Assembly (NCBI GenBank): GCA_009792885.1
Contig: WMCF01000018.1
Span: forward strand, 6,384,112-6,448,111
Origin: Eremophila alpestris peregrina
Lineage: Eukaryota > Chordata > Aves > Passeriformes > Alaudidae
Length of the DNA: 64,000 bases
Direction: 5' to 3'
Below, piece by piece: positions 48,801-61,500 of the stretch (position 1 is its first letter; every line of letters begins with the position of its first letter). Under the pieces are notes generated by a model. The model ran no database searches, had not been told where the DNA came from, and saw nothing but the letters and a program-made list of their open reading frames with translations. A program made the translations under genes and the position numbers.

Positions 48801-50733
48801 AGTTTTAAATGGACACCTTGCAGGGTCTCATGCAAACTGTATGTGATGAGACATCAGCTATTCCCTTTCTGGATGACAAGGTCAAACCAGCCATTTGCTG
48901 TTTTTCACCTGTTCATCAAATATGTGCTAGTTTGCTAAAACTTTTGTTGACTGACTTGGACTATTCTGGTGAAATCATTCTGGAGAAGAGAGACAGTCTG
49001 TGGAACCTGCTTTTCTTGAAAGAGGAAAATTTTTACTCTCTATTCCTTCCTTACCTGCCATCAGTTTATCAGCATGCTGGAGTCTCTCAAATCCTACATT
49101 ATTCAGAGGTTTGGAAGAAAAGTAAAAATGTAAAATTGCAACTTATCCTACAGTCCACCCCAAAATCCCTTCTAAACTGGGTTTCTTGATATTTCACTTC
49201 TATCTTACTTTTTAAAAAAAAATATTACTTGGTTAAACTTATTTTCCACTGAATCTTGAGTTTTTGTTTCAAAACCCCTGAAACAGTTTGTGTTTTATGA
49301 CACTTTCTACAATTCAAAGATCCAGGCAGGTACATCCTGGCTGACTCCTTGTCCTATCCTGCTCTTTTAGCACATTTTTAAGTTAAAGTTCCTGAGCACA
49401 TCACAACAGCAGCTTAAAGTGTCTCACTTGGAAACCCCCATTTTCTGATATCACTGTTCAAGCACAGGGTGTGCCTCTTGGGGATGGTTCTGTGCAGGGC
49501 CAGGAAAGCAGGAGTTTATCATCAAAGACTTCATAAATGATGATTTGCTCATAAAGAACAAAAATGGAAGCAGAATAGCTTGGAGGCTCATGAGCATTTG
49601 AAATGGCAGGAGCCATGTTACCAGCATCTGAAATACATTTAAACTGCTGTAAATGTTGTGGATCAAGGATCACTAAATTGCATACTGGAAGAAAGCTAGT
49701 GATATAAAAAGTACTGAAAAGAGCCAGAACTGAACATTAGTAATTTTCTTCATAAAAAGCAAGTTTCCATGACTCATTCATATACTATCAATTACATGTG
49801 TTTAGAGGCTGAATTTTAAGATTAAAATAGTCTACTAAATTTAACTGAGCCTTTATCTTTATATTTTTGCAGAAATGTTTTCCCCTGGCAGTTGCAGAGA
49901 ACAGCAAGGTGGTTGTGAGCTTGGGTTATGATAACATCCTCCCAATAACCTGCATTTACTCCTTATATAAATGTGTGGATAACACTGAGGATTTTCCATT
50001 CTTCTAAGTATTCTCTTGCCAAGGTGACACTGTTTAATTCCCATCTCCAAAGAGCTTCAGTTTTACAGATGCATTTTCAGTCTTTTCATAGAGATGTTAT
50101 TTATGTGCAGTGTCAGCTGAGCTTCCAAATGTCCTGGAGTGTGATGTTTTTGAGGTGGTTGCAGCCACACCAGCACATGCAGGACATGATGATTTTCCCT
50201 CCCTCAGTCTTGGTTTGTGCTCACCTGTTACAAATTTTGTGGAGAATAACATAAATGCCATATTGTATTGACCCAGAGATCAGCCCAGGTGATCAGTCTG
50301 CCTCTGGCAGGAACTTGTGGTGGATGTAGGAGGAGAAGGAATGGGAAGAAAACTGTGGGTAAATGTATTCTTTCCCCTGTCTGTTCTCCCAGTTCCCAGC
50401 TTATTCTAAGCCTAGAAGCATCTTGAGTCAAAGTTGCATCCAGTGTTAGTTCTCAGAGTTAGACTTGTCCTCCATTACCTGAACTGAACACAATTACATT
50501 TTTTGACTGCCACAGCATCCTCAAAATCCAAGTGCTTCAATTTTGCTATGCATTGTCAGAAAAAGTAATTATTTTTACACTGTAACTTAATAATCTAATT
50601 GTGTGACCTGTAAGTTTTCCTGTCATGGGAAGTCATGGATAACACTTTTGTTGCCCCACTCACGAGCTGCCTCCAGAGTGATGAGTGCCCCCCTGCAGTG
50701 TTCACTCTTCTAAACCAGGTAGCACCTGGAAGC
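39869..50733. other. Intergenic, no gene seen
   Basis: About 10.9 kb without a recognisable gene, transposon or RNA. A 126-codon + strand frame at 48809-49189 is the longest but has no family features. A terminal-exon-like frame lies at 49873-50007. A short AAAC-rich tract is near 48620-48640 and a T-run near 47070-47082. Confidence 0.6.
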
Positions 50734-50870
50734 TGTCCTGGGTTTGGCTGAGACTGAGTGAATTCTCTTCATAGCAGTCTGTCAGGTGCTGCTTTGGATT
50801 TGTGACCAGAACAGTGTTGATAAGACAGGAATGTTTCAGGTGTTGCTGAGCTGCCTTTCTGTCCCTTTTC
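50734..50870 (+). mobile_element. Divergent LTR fragment of an avian endogenous retrovirus
   Basis: Begins tgtcctgggtttggctgaga, followed by gaattctcttcatagcag, gctttggatttgtgac and cagtgttgataagacaggaa, then tttcaggtgttgctgagc. This is collinear with the first third of the LTR at 11619 and with a related avian LTR type. The similarity fades after about 140 bp and no 3' LTR end or internal region is seen. Confidence 0.55.
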
Positions 50871-51787
50871 CACTGAGGGAGGTTCAGTGCCTGGGTGTGT
50901 GGGGCAGAGCTGCCTCTCAGGGTCAATCCACAACAACTCTTTGATCCATTCCAGTGCAGTAGATGCTCTGTCCCTCTGATCCTGCCCTTCTGCCCTCTTT
51001 GTATCATCTCTAGTTTTGCTGCATCTCCTTCCCAGAGGGAACCAGAGCTGCACAGAGTTATAAAGAAATGGCTCCACCATTGATTGCTATGACTTAGTTG
51101 TGATTTCTGTTTGTTAAGAAATGCGTACAAAGGGATCTTAATTGAAGATCCTTATTTAATATTCTCTTTTCCATTACTAAGCAGCAAGACAGCGTTTTCA
51201 CAAAATTATCTAAAGGCACCTTTCTGAGTGAATACATTTCCTATATTTGTGGCTCATTTTATGCCATATAGACCTACAGCTGGGGGTTTTACTGCTCATC
51301 TTTTGACAGGCATAACTTCCAGAACAAAACTGACTTAAAGCAAAATGGACCTCAGAAAAGAATGCATCAGGACTCTCTGAATCTCCTTCCTAATGTGTTC
51401 AATTTCTTCTTTTCAGAACACACTACCTTGGAAGCTTTACAGCACAGAAGTCCTGTGAATTTACATGAATTATCAGAGCAAAAAGGATTACTGAACATGA
51501 ATCTTAATCTTTCTGTCAGCAGAATATTCTTTTCTGTAACATTTGGTTTCTCTGTTTATTACATGACATAGCAGAACTATTTTGAGTTGATTGACAATTA
51601 ATTCATTATCAGTGGAAAACAGAATGAAAAAAGTTGTGTATAATATACATATCACATTCATCTTCCTATGAGCCACTCATTTTTTTTTTCTTATGTGATT
51701 TTGCCCCTGTATTAGGAAATACTGCAATTGCAGTCAAGTAAAATCAATGCAGCTCTTAATTAGAGTAATTTGATTGCTAAGGAAATT

Positions 51788-51892
51788 TAAAAAAACCCCA
51801 CAACCCAAGGCAAAACAAAACCAAAAAACCCCAAACAAACAAAAAACATCAACAAAAACCAACCAACCAAACAAAAAAACCACCCCAAACCA
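51788..51892. repeat. A/C-rich low-complexity tract
   Basis: About 105 nt made almost wholly of A and C, with only one GG and one T. It includes caaccaaccaaacaaa units; the other strand is G/T-rich. A low-complexity or decayed retroposon tail is the likely origin. Confidence 0.8.
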
Positions 51893-53554
51893 ATTACTGA
51901 AAACAGTTACTTCAGCCACAGAGTTTTGGTGTGGTTGTATTTGCAGAGCTTGCAACAGAAAGCATTTTCCTTTAATACAAATGGTTTTATTTAAATAAAT
52001 AAAAATAGAAATTCTAATTCTCAAATACTAGCCATAACTCCTTTTCACTAGTCTTTTCACTTTTCATCATGTTCAGAAATGTTTAAGAGACCATGAGAGG
52101 AATTTCATTTAAATGCAATTCATGCTTATTAGTTTATCAAGAATTACCAGACCAGTTTAGAAATGGAAAAATATGAGCAAGAGAATAATCACATAGATTT
52201 CTTTTTAGTTAAATCAAATTAATAAAAGTAGCTATTGAAGGACTTTTCTAGAGAGACACATGGTCAATGGTTGCTAAACCAGACAGAAATCACACTATTT
52301 TTCTCTCTGCAAATACATAATCATTAATAATAAGTAAAAAGATGTGGCAGCATCTTATCTTCAGGAACATCTGAGAGCCTAAATCAAGGCTTCCCAAACT
52401 CAGTTTAACTGAATGCCATTATCAGTTTGAAAAATACTGTGGCAAATGAATGTCTGTGGTTGCTTCCTCTCTCTACCCAGTCCCAGTGTCTCTGGAGCTG
52501 CCTTTGAAGCCAGTGACCTGCCAGAGCCAGCACTGATGTGCTGAGGAGATACCTCTTTAATCACTGCCTTTTTGACTAGCCAGTATCCATCTTGCCAAGT
52601 CCTCCCAAAGTCTGCGTCAATCATGAAAACAGTGGGTTTTTCCATTCTGTTCTTGTCTTCACTTTTACTTCCATATTACAGGTTCTTTCCTTGCTATTTG
52701 TTTTTTTCCTTATATCTAAGGAATTTCATCAATTTGATGAAAGATCATCCAATTTGATGATATTTGCAGCATGCACTTCTATAGCTATTCTGATTCTGGC
52801 TTTCTCATAATTACAGTTCACGTATAGTTATGAGGCTTCATAATTTCAGGACTTTTAAGAAACAAACCTTGCAATAATGGAAAGCAATAATCATTTTCTA
52901 CAGGAGCATTGAGAGATAGGAATACAGAATTTAATATCCCCTCTGTCTATAATTGGCTTAAAAATTTACATTATTTTATTTGGGGACACTTCAGTCATTT
53001 GTTGCTGATGTTTAACTTGTTGTTGTATATTTTGCCATTGCATTTACAATGATTCAACTTTTAAGAGATTTTAGTACCATGCACTCAAGTGTATTTAAAT
53101 ACTCTGACACAAAATATTTTATTTTTCCTTTTGTGCTTTTGTAATAAATATTTCTTTAAAAACCTTCCTTTATGGAAATAATGGGTTACTTTTCTCTAGA
53201 GTATTTCCCAGTACAGGAAGCATGACATCCAGATGAGTGTTTCTCAGAAGAAGCATACCACACTATTGCCATGGAAGTGTCTGGCATCAGGCTCATGTCA
53301 GTGATAAATGATTTGTTACTTTTGATAAAGCAGGGTTGTGATTTTCCCACCTTCACCTTAGTAATGAAAATACTCAAATTAACCTTAAATTTGCAGTTTT
53401 AATTAGTATCTTTTGGCCACTTGACTGTCTGAGGTACTTCTCTCATTTCTGCAGGGCTTAGCAGTCGTTATTTGTGAAACAAATCTTAGTGCTGTACTAA
53501 TATCTCAAATAAAATGTGGTGATCTGGAATTCCTCTGGCACTCTTAGTCTTTTC
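51893..53554. other. Intergenic, 3' UTR-like AT-rich segment
   Basis: No gene recognised. About 53000-53160 is T-rich and ends in ttgtaataaatatttcttta with AATAAA at 53143-53148, resembling the end of a polyadenylated transcript, but no coding exon is seen upstream. Confidence 0.5.
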
Positions 53555-54150
53555 CACAGAACCATGGGATCATGGAATGTTGTGAGTTGGAAGGGACCCA
53601 CAAGGACCATTGAATCCAACTCCTGGCCCTGCACAGGACACCCCAAGAGTCACACCCTGTACCTGAATATTGTCTGAATGCTTCTTGACCTCTGCCAGGC
53701 TGGTGCTGTGACCACTGCCCTGGGCAGCCTCTTCTGTTCCCAGCCACCCTCTGGGGGAAGAACCTTTTCCTAATATTGTACCTAAACCTCCCCTGACACA
53801 GCTTCAGGCCATTCCTGTCACTGTCCCCACAGAGCAGAGATCGGGGCCTGCCCCTCCTCTTCCCCTCACAAGTGAGGTGTGCCCACAGCCTCCCCTTCTC
53901 CAGGCTGAACAGACCAAGTGCCCTCAGCCACCTCTAGTTTGTCCCTCAAGGCCCTCATGTCCCTCATTGTCCCTCCTCTGGACAATTTCCAACAGCTTTT
54001 CCTTCTTACATTGTTCTGCCCCAAACTGCACACAGTGCTCAAGGTTAGGCCGCACCAGGGCTGAGTAAAGCAGGACAATCCCCTCCTTGGACCAGCCAGG
54101 GATTTTGTGCCTGATGTACCCCCAGGGTTCTTCTGGTCCTTCTGGCCCAT
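53555..54150 (-). mobile_element. CR1 LINE, antisense, about 600 bp
   Basis: The longest uninterrupted CR1 in the window, as reverse complement: gggatcatggaatgttgtga, gttggaagggacccacaagg, cctaatattgtacctaaacc, cttctccaggctgaacagac, ctggacaatttccaacagct, cacacagtgctcaaggttag and ccagggattttgtgcctgat. It is 5'-truncated near 54150. It is GC-rich against its AT-rich surroundings. Confidence 0.92.
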
Positions 54151-57104
54151 TTGTATCTAATTCCTAAATAAAGTCTTTAAATCTCCTCTGATTGTTGCTA
54201 TCTGCCCATGCAGGCTCCGTTTGCAGGCAGAGGGTCAGTGCCCTGCAGTCTGGCTCTCAGAGCCTGTTTTTTTTCTGGATTTAGCAAGGATTATTCTTGA
54301 ACAACGCCAGATAATAAATTTCCTTCTTAATATAAATTTTTGTAGCTTTTTTATTACAGCAATCAAGGCCCATCCTCAGTTTCCATTAATCATGTGTTGC
54401 ACCATAGCAACAGCTCCCACGAGCTTCATGAAGGTTTCCATCAAAATGCAACCTGAACATGTTTTCAGCACACATTTATCTAGAAATATTAGCACATAAC
54501 CATGTGCACTCAAAAAGTAATCTATGAAATGTCTCATCTGCTGAGTACTTCAGTGAAGTAAGTCAAGGCATGCATTTTCAAATCTGTTCAGATAAATCCA
54601 AGCCTGCCTGCTCTGACAGTTTTAAAGCAAAACCTGTAATTGTGCAATGTCTTATGGTCAGCAGTTGTGTTTTCTCTGTGCCATTTGTTCAGCAGGTAAT
54701 TAAATTGCTTCTTGGACAGTCTCAAAATTTTCTCAATGAGTTTAAATGAAAGCTTGGTTTTTATAATCATTCCATATCTCAGAATTAAGAAGTTTATTGT
54801 GAGACCAAACATCAAGGGAAGAAAAAACATAGTTGATTTCGTGGAATAATTTCATTCACTGCCCAAAGAAAACAATTAGAATATTTGTACTGTTATGCTC
54901 TCATTCAGTAGCTCATATGTAAACTAATACATCCCAACAATAAAAGTCCAGTACAAGATATCAATTTGTAAGGACACTAGGGAAAATCAGTGACAGATGA
55001 TAAAGATATTTGCAATACCAGCTGAATTGCTGCTGGTTTACCAAAAAGATGTTTAAGTTGATTTCATGGCACAATATCAATGGTTTAGTGTATTCAGTGA
55101 GTTAGTATTGAATTAGTTCAAGTTGTAAGGAAGTGCCTCAGAAGCCAAGCAGCACAAAATAATTATCATTATGTGCTGACAGGATAATCTCTTTTTTTCA
55201 CAGACCTTGACTAAGCAAGTCACTCATGTGCTTGCTTTGCTGGGAAAACACACTTGATTAAGAATCCCATGAACATGAAGCATGTGCCCAAGATACAGTA
55301 CAACCAGTCATCACTTGATTTTTCAAGAGATTTAAATAGATTTTGGATCAAGTCCCAGACTGCAGTGGTCTACTTCCTTACAACAAACACTAGCAAGACC
55401 TTGAAAAGGTCCTGAAATTTTATTTTATAAAAGCTACATAATAGAGTAAAGAGAGGCATACAACACTCCATATGGTAAGTTATTAGATGTCCTGAAAATA
55501 ATATTATCTAATGTTAAAATATTACCTTCTGTTGGTTTTATCTTCCAATCATTTGAGCTTGTGGTTTGGCAATAAAAGTAACACTCAAGAACAGGCTGAG
55601 GTGTTCATTGGGTGCAAATGTTCAGTGTACATGTCTCTCAAACTGAATATTTTCAAGCAAACTGAAAAAGTCTTACAGCTCACACTTTTGCATGTGCTAG
55701 AGCACAGTTCACTTATGCAAACAGTAATTGGCATCATTTTCATGACTCAATGTTGAAGGCTCTTGAAAAGCTCACCTACACAGAGCCCAAAATGCAAGAA
55801 GTATCAGAGAGACTTACAGAATAATACTTTCACTCACAATAACTGTGTGCTGTATTTCTACCACAAACAAATAACAGATGCAAGAACTGTTTCCTTTGTT
55901 ATCCTTCATGTGAGATTTTCTGTGAACACAACACTGAGTGGACACGTGGAGCAAATCAAGTCACTTCACACAGAGCAGTCATTTAAGTGTTCATTTATTT
56001 AATCTCATTAAGCAGTACAACCCATATCCTTCCAGTGCTGAATTAAATTGATCTCTTTTGCCTGTTTATCTTGCTGCTTTTATGTCTGAGCTTTCTGACA
56101 TCAAAGAGATGGATGTCTTTAGGCAAGATAGGCTGTTTGGTGTTCTGCAGCTAAATAGCTGTGACCTACCAATATGTCAACACTGGCATAAGGATCACTG
56201 TACAAACAATAGCAGAAGTTAATTTCCTCCAAATTTTGTTTAAAGAGTTATTTTTAACTGTTTGATATATGGGTGGTAAAGGTTTATATGTATGGTAAAT
56301 TCTTCTTTAGTCAACTCTGGTCTTTTTTATGCACCCTATGAGGCTGTCAGCTCTTATTAGCATCAACTTTAAAGCTTTGTATATCTTAGTTTTGAAGTTT
56401 AGCAGTTTACAGGAAAAACAGACCTCTGACATTTGTTTCTTCAGAATAGACTATAACAAAATAAGGGCAGTAGATTTTGATATAATCCAGCTATAGTCAG
56501 CACTGAATGCCTTTTGGCTAATATGCTAACAAGCACTCCATGCAGTCTCAGAGCCCTGAGAGAGGGAAGATACTTGTATCCATAGCAGCAATTCACAATA
56601 ACCAGTCTCTAGTTCCCCTTTACTGTCTATTGTGAGGAAATGCCATAAAATTATCTGCTCAGCAGGGGAGAAGGAAACTAGCATCCCATTTACTGCTTTG
56701 TTAATGGGAAAGTGGAGTGATTAATCATTTAAGAACAAAATGTAATATATTTGGGGGGAACAGTGATGCTATCAGCAAGAGCAAGACAAAGGGCACCTAT
56801 ATGAATAACAAATTCACATTAAACAGTGTTGGGGATCATGGCATATGAGATAAAAGTCAAGATTGAATTTCTAGTCGTTTTCAAAACTATTAGCATATTT
56901 CGAATTTCTACCTAAGAGTCTTGAAGTACAAAAAAACCTCTTCTACAACCTCTGCAAACTCTTAAATATTTTTAGTAATATTTATTCCCTCATTAGAAGA
57001 GTTGTTTTACCCTGCTGAGTCCCAATGTTCAAATATCCCAGGCTCCATCAAAAGAAATGTGGCCTTTTGGGGCATGAGGGATGAAGCAGCCCTTTCATGG
57101 TCAC
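54151..57104. other. Intergenic, nothing recognised
   Basis: About 3 kb of AT-rich sequence. No repeat family, RNA gene or coding exon could be supported. Confidence 0.6.
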
Positions 57105-57371
57105 ATGTTGAGAGGGTTGAGGTCATTCAGCCCAGAGAAAAGAAGCCTCTAGAGAGACCTTAAAACACCTGGAGAGAGCTAGAGAGGGACTTTTTACAAG
57201 GGCATGGAAGGATAGGGAAAGAAGCAATAGTTTTAAACAGGGAGTAGATTCAAATTAAATATTAGTAAGAAATTCTTCCCTGTGAAGGTGGCAAGGTCCT
57301 GGCCCAGGCTGGCCAGAGAAGCTGTGGCTGCCCCATCCCTGGAAGTGTTCAAAGGTTAGATGGGGCTTCTT
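57105..57371 (+). mobile_element. CR1 LINE fragment, sense, truncated at both ends
   Basis: gttgagagggttgaggtcat, gagggactttttacaagggc, attagtaagaaattcttccc, ccagagaagctgtggctgcc and atccctggaagtgttcaaag match CR1. It breaks off at gatggggctt before the usual CR1 3' end, where a poly-A insertion begins. Confidence 0.88.
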
Positions 57372-57439
57372 TTCTCAAAAAACAAACTAAAAAAAAAAAA
57401 AAAAAAAAAAAAAAGAAGAAGCCAGAAGCTTCTTTTCTC
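57365..57439. repeat. A26 tract flanked by a 12-bp direct repeat
   Basis: gcttcttttctc occurs at 57365-57376 and again at 57428-57439. Between them is a 51-nt A-rich segment with a pure A26 run at 57389-57414, then gaagaagccagaa. The layout resembles a target-site duplication around a poly-A tail. Confidence 0.7.
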
Positions 57440-57480
57440 TAGGCTGAACAACCTTAACTCTGAGTTTATAGTACCCAACC
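57430..57480 (-). mobile_element. Short CR1-like fragment, antisense (weak)
   Basis: tcttttctctaggctgaaca followed by accttaactctgag resembles the reverse complement of a CR1 segment (cttctccaggctgaacaacc). The similarity is short and the boundaries are unclear. Confidence 0.4.
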
Positions 57481-58566
57481 CCAACTCCATCCTCCAATTT
57501 TACACTCAGGAGCACCATGTCCCTGAGTACTGACATCTGAAGTTGGATAGGACAAGGCACAGGGTTTAGACCAGATTAAGACAAGTTTGGCAGGGATTCT
57601 TCTTTTCCTAGGAGCCACTGTCTGTGGAATCTCCAAAGCATGGAAAGACAGCAGGGATATCTATTCACCATACTGCTCTGGTGCATGCTTAAGAGATAAG
57701 TTTGAATTATAGCAGCCTGGGAACTGCTCGTGTTATCTTTCTGAAAAGACAGAGTAGTGTCAGTAAGTTTACAAAGGAACAGACACAGTTGTAATATTCT
57801 CTGGAAAAGCACTTCAAAGAGAAAATTCCTGGAAGAAGATCTTGAAGTCACAGGTGATAAATCCAACTAATGTTTTTAAAGTATGTAGGGTTTTGAAACT
57901 ACTGAATAAAATATGCTCACAGAAAATCAAACACAAAGAAGACCTTTTGTTCTTGGCCTTAGGTTTGTTTGGCAGTCCAAATGAAGTGTGGGGTGAGGGA
58001 CACTCCCACTGTACCAAGGGCAGGAGGTAAACATGTCATTAGTGTAGGAATGGGATGTCCAGAGTCATCCTAGGCTATGGAGCAAGAAGAAGATGAGGCA
58101 GTGAATAAGCTGGTTTCTTTGCTGAGGCTCATAGCATTTCTCACCAGTCCTGAGTAACTCATCATGCACCAGATCCTTTCTGAAGATGCAGATATTCCTA
58201 AGGGTTTTCTGTTAATCAAAGTTCAGAGCAAAATTTTCATATTGGGTCTAGCTGAGAACTGAGACATCACTCTCTGCCCCTGTGCAAGTGCAGACTGAGA
58301 CATGGCAGGCCCAAAAGGTGCTGCCCAGTGGACCAGTGGACAGATGAGAGGAGTGCTAAAACAGTTTTTTCTCAATTTTGTCAGAAATAGTCCTATATTG
58401 GTTGTAGGGGACATAGGGGACTGGGGGACATAACTGTAAGATATTGGCCGGGGGAAATGCTTTTCATTGCAACCTCTTGTGGGGACCTTCTTCCTGAAGA
58501 TCTTTTTATCTGCTTTTGATTGGGGATGTTAGGAGGTGGTCAGCTTTCAAAATCACTGCTGTTTAT

Positions 58567-58582
58567 TTGGTTGGTTGGTTGG
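58567..58582. repeat. (TTGG)4 microsatellite
   Basis: Four perfect TTGG units followed by a T run; short. Confidence 0.85.
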
Positions 58583-61500
58583 TTTTTAACTGTAAAAAGC
58601 TTTATGCTTGTTAATGACCTGAAAATAAAAATAGAGTTTGGTCCCTACCAGTCAAGTCACATCTCCTAGTGAAAAGTTGTGCCTTCTCAGCAGCACTAAA
58701 CTGCCCCACTCCAATCCCTGACCCCTCTTTCTCCCAGAACACTCAACAGGTAACTCACGTGCCCTGCCTGAATCAGGAATCCCACACTTAGCAAGGACAT
58801 TGCAGTGCATTCCCATTAGTGATGGGATAAAGTCTGTTTTCAATTAAGGCCATACAGATTTCTGTGCATTGAAACAAAGTATTAATATATCAAATATAAT
58901 TTCCAGAATCAGCTATAGAAATGTCAGCTTTTCAGCTGCTGACACAGAATGCTTTTCTACTTTCATTTATATATCTGGATGTTGTATTTTCACAATACAC
59001 TCATATACACTACCTTAACAATGGAAAAACACTCCCTACATGCAACAGATGGTTTCTTAATTCTGTTTTGTTAGTGAAATATCTAGTTAAGCAAATCGTA
59101 AAGCCAGAATTTCTTCAAAATAAAAAAAAATGCATAACAGTCTCTATAAAGTAATGAAAATATTAATAAAATAATGCAGCCTCACTAATGGCAGAAGAAG
59201 AATTGAACATAATAATCAGTTGTAATGAAGGGCCACACAGGAGATTCTGTCTTGGAAATAACTTTTACATGAAAAACAGAATAAGTCAAGAAATAAGAAG
59301 AAAGAGAAACACTACACAGCTCACAATTCAAGAATATTTTCTGCAGGAATCAGATAAACGTTTCTTCAGAACTATTTCTGCCTGCAGGAGGGAAAAAATA
59401 TCTAATGAAATCCAAGCTGCTGCACAGAAAATTAATGAGTGAATTCATTGAGTAGAGAACATGGCATATATATAAGAATGAATCAGATACAGATAGATCA
59501 GCACTATGATGTTTGCATTAGCATTTATACACAAGAAAAGAAAGTCAGTGATATATGCACAAAGCCTAAAAAAATCACAGAAAGAGTATTAGAAAATCTA
59601 TTTGAAAATCTGTTCTACTTCTACAGACTTCTGCCAGGGAACCCCCAATCTCTGTAAAAGGCCTCATGAAAATAACTGACTTACAACTTCTGTCCTCAAG
59701 GATCAGCTCAATCTATGCCATTAGTTCATCATTTTTGTGGAGTGAAGACTAAAGGACCTCTCCTGATAAACATCGCTGAACAATTACTGAAACATATAGC
59801 TTCATCTGTATTAAAAATCTTCCATTAACAGAAATTCATAGAATCACTGGGAAACATTCTTACCTGTCTGCTTCTTTTTATTTTGAAATATTCAATAACT
59901 TTCCAGTGAGTAGTCCTCTGATAAACTATTTTCTGCTCTAATGGATATAGCAGTTTACACTCAGAAGTGAACATATGCCATTAAATTACTTTAGGGATCC
60001 AGTGTACAGTTCATTTCTACTTCATTCTGAATCTTTTACATAAATACCATGTGGCAACTGCCATGGAGATGAAAAACCTTCCTTAAATCATGCCATATTA
60101 TTATCTCAGGACATTTTAGTTCTGCTCATTTTTAAAATCTCCACAAAGGAGGGGAAAATGAAACAAATTATACCTTCTTAAAATTCTCACTGCTTAATTA
60201 CTTTCACTGACATTTACGTGGCAATACTTCTCATATATTTCAGTTTCCTCAGTGCAGGACTATTTGAGAAAATCACTTAAATAATCACTAGATCATTATC
60301 CCTATTCAGAGAGAAAGCATTTAAAATGTCATCACACCACTTATCCCATAAATAAAGCACTCCAAAACTGAGTACAGTTTTATGAGGGCCAAGCAGTATT
60401 TTGCAGTTAGCAACTTTTATGACAATAAAATATAAAGGGGTGGCTCTTTAACAGTCAGAGATAGGTTTGTGTTTTATAGGAATATGATCTGTATCACTGC
60501 CATGGTTTGACTGTTCTCTAATTTAAACCAAACTAGCCAGTGCCTTGTTAATAACTGCTCTTTATTTCTTACACTTTACAGCTTGCTCTTGGCTGTAACA
60601 CACACATCGTGTATCTCCTGTGACACCTGAAGGTGTGCTGTGCTTCCCAGGCAGTTTTCCAGAGGACACAGCTCTGTAGCCTGGAGCCAAGGACAGACAC
60701 ATTTTGTCTTTTTTGTTTGCTTCTCTTAGTTTTGAGGGTTTCCCCTGCAGACACAGAGCTCAGCCAATCAGGACAACCAACTCATCCACTGGCTTCCCCT
60801 GTGCCCTGAAGTTACTCCATGCCTTTGCTGTCCCCTGCTCATTATAATTGCATTTCACAGTAATTGTAAAGTCAGCAGGTTATGCAGTGAAAAATTGCTC
60901 CCTTGGGCAGCATTTACTATCATTTCAAGTAATATTAAGAACTAATTTCTACATTGTGAATGTTAAAGGGGACTGGGCTTTGGACCAGATCTGGATACAC
61001 ATTTAACCAATGGTATATTTCTGTGGGAGAGGGAGGGGAGCAGAGTCTGATCTGAGTGAGTTTGACCCTAATGTCAAAAAGATGATTCAGTTTGGAATGA
61101 GAAAGCTTTAAAGAATTTTTTTTTTTCCAGACACTGAGTTATCCTCAAATGTTTTGACTTTTGTTTCCCTTTCACGTACCAAGGTGATAATTACTTGGGA
61201 TGGCTGTCAGAAGGGCAGCAGTGATTGCTTTTAGATAGTGCTCCTTTCTCAGCAAAGTAGCTGCATCCATCCCCTCAGCACACTCCATGTCATTAAGGAC
61301 AAAGCTCAGTGAGAAATGACTGCTCTGCCCAGTAGAAAATCTTCCATTTCCTTTGTTATCTGTGGCCAAGGACTGTGTGTTCAGCCATGGACACACAGTG
61401 CAGGCCTGCAGGAAGGGGAAGGTTCATAATTTACGCTGCAAGCCAGGACAGTGTCTTGCACACTTTAAAACAAGCACTTCCTATTTCATGACTTTGGCCA

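Noticed and set aside
48809..49189. 126-codon + strand frame downstream of VIPR2
   Set aside because: Not recognised, ordinary base composition, no splice or promoter context; within chance length.
51415..51571. Exon-like frame after cttcttttcag
   Set aside because: The frame is already open upstream of the acceptor and turns hydrophobic at random; no independent support.
53544..54150. Several open frames on both strands in GC-rich DNA
   Set aside because: All are within a 3' CR1 copy, a region downstream of or at the very end of the reverse transcriptase frame.
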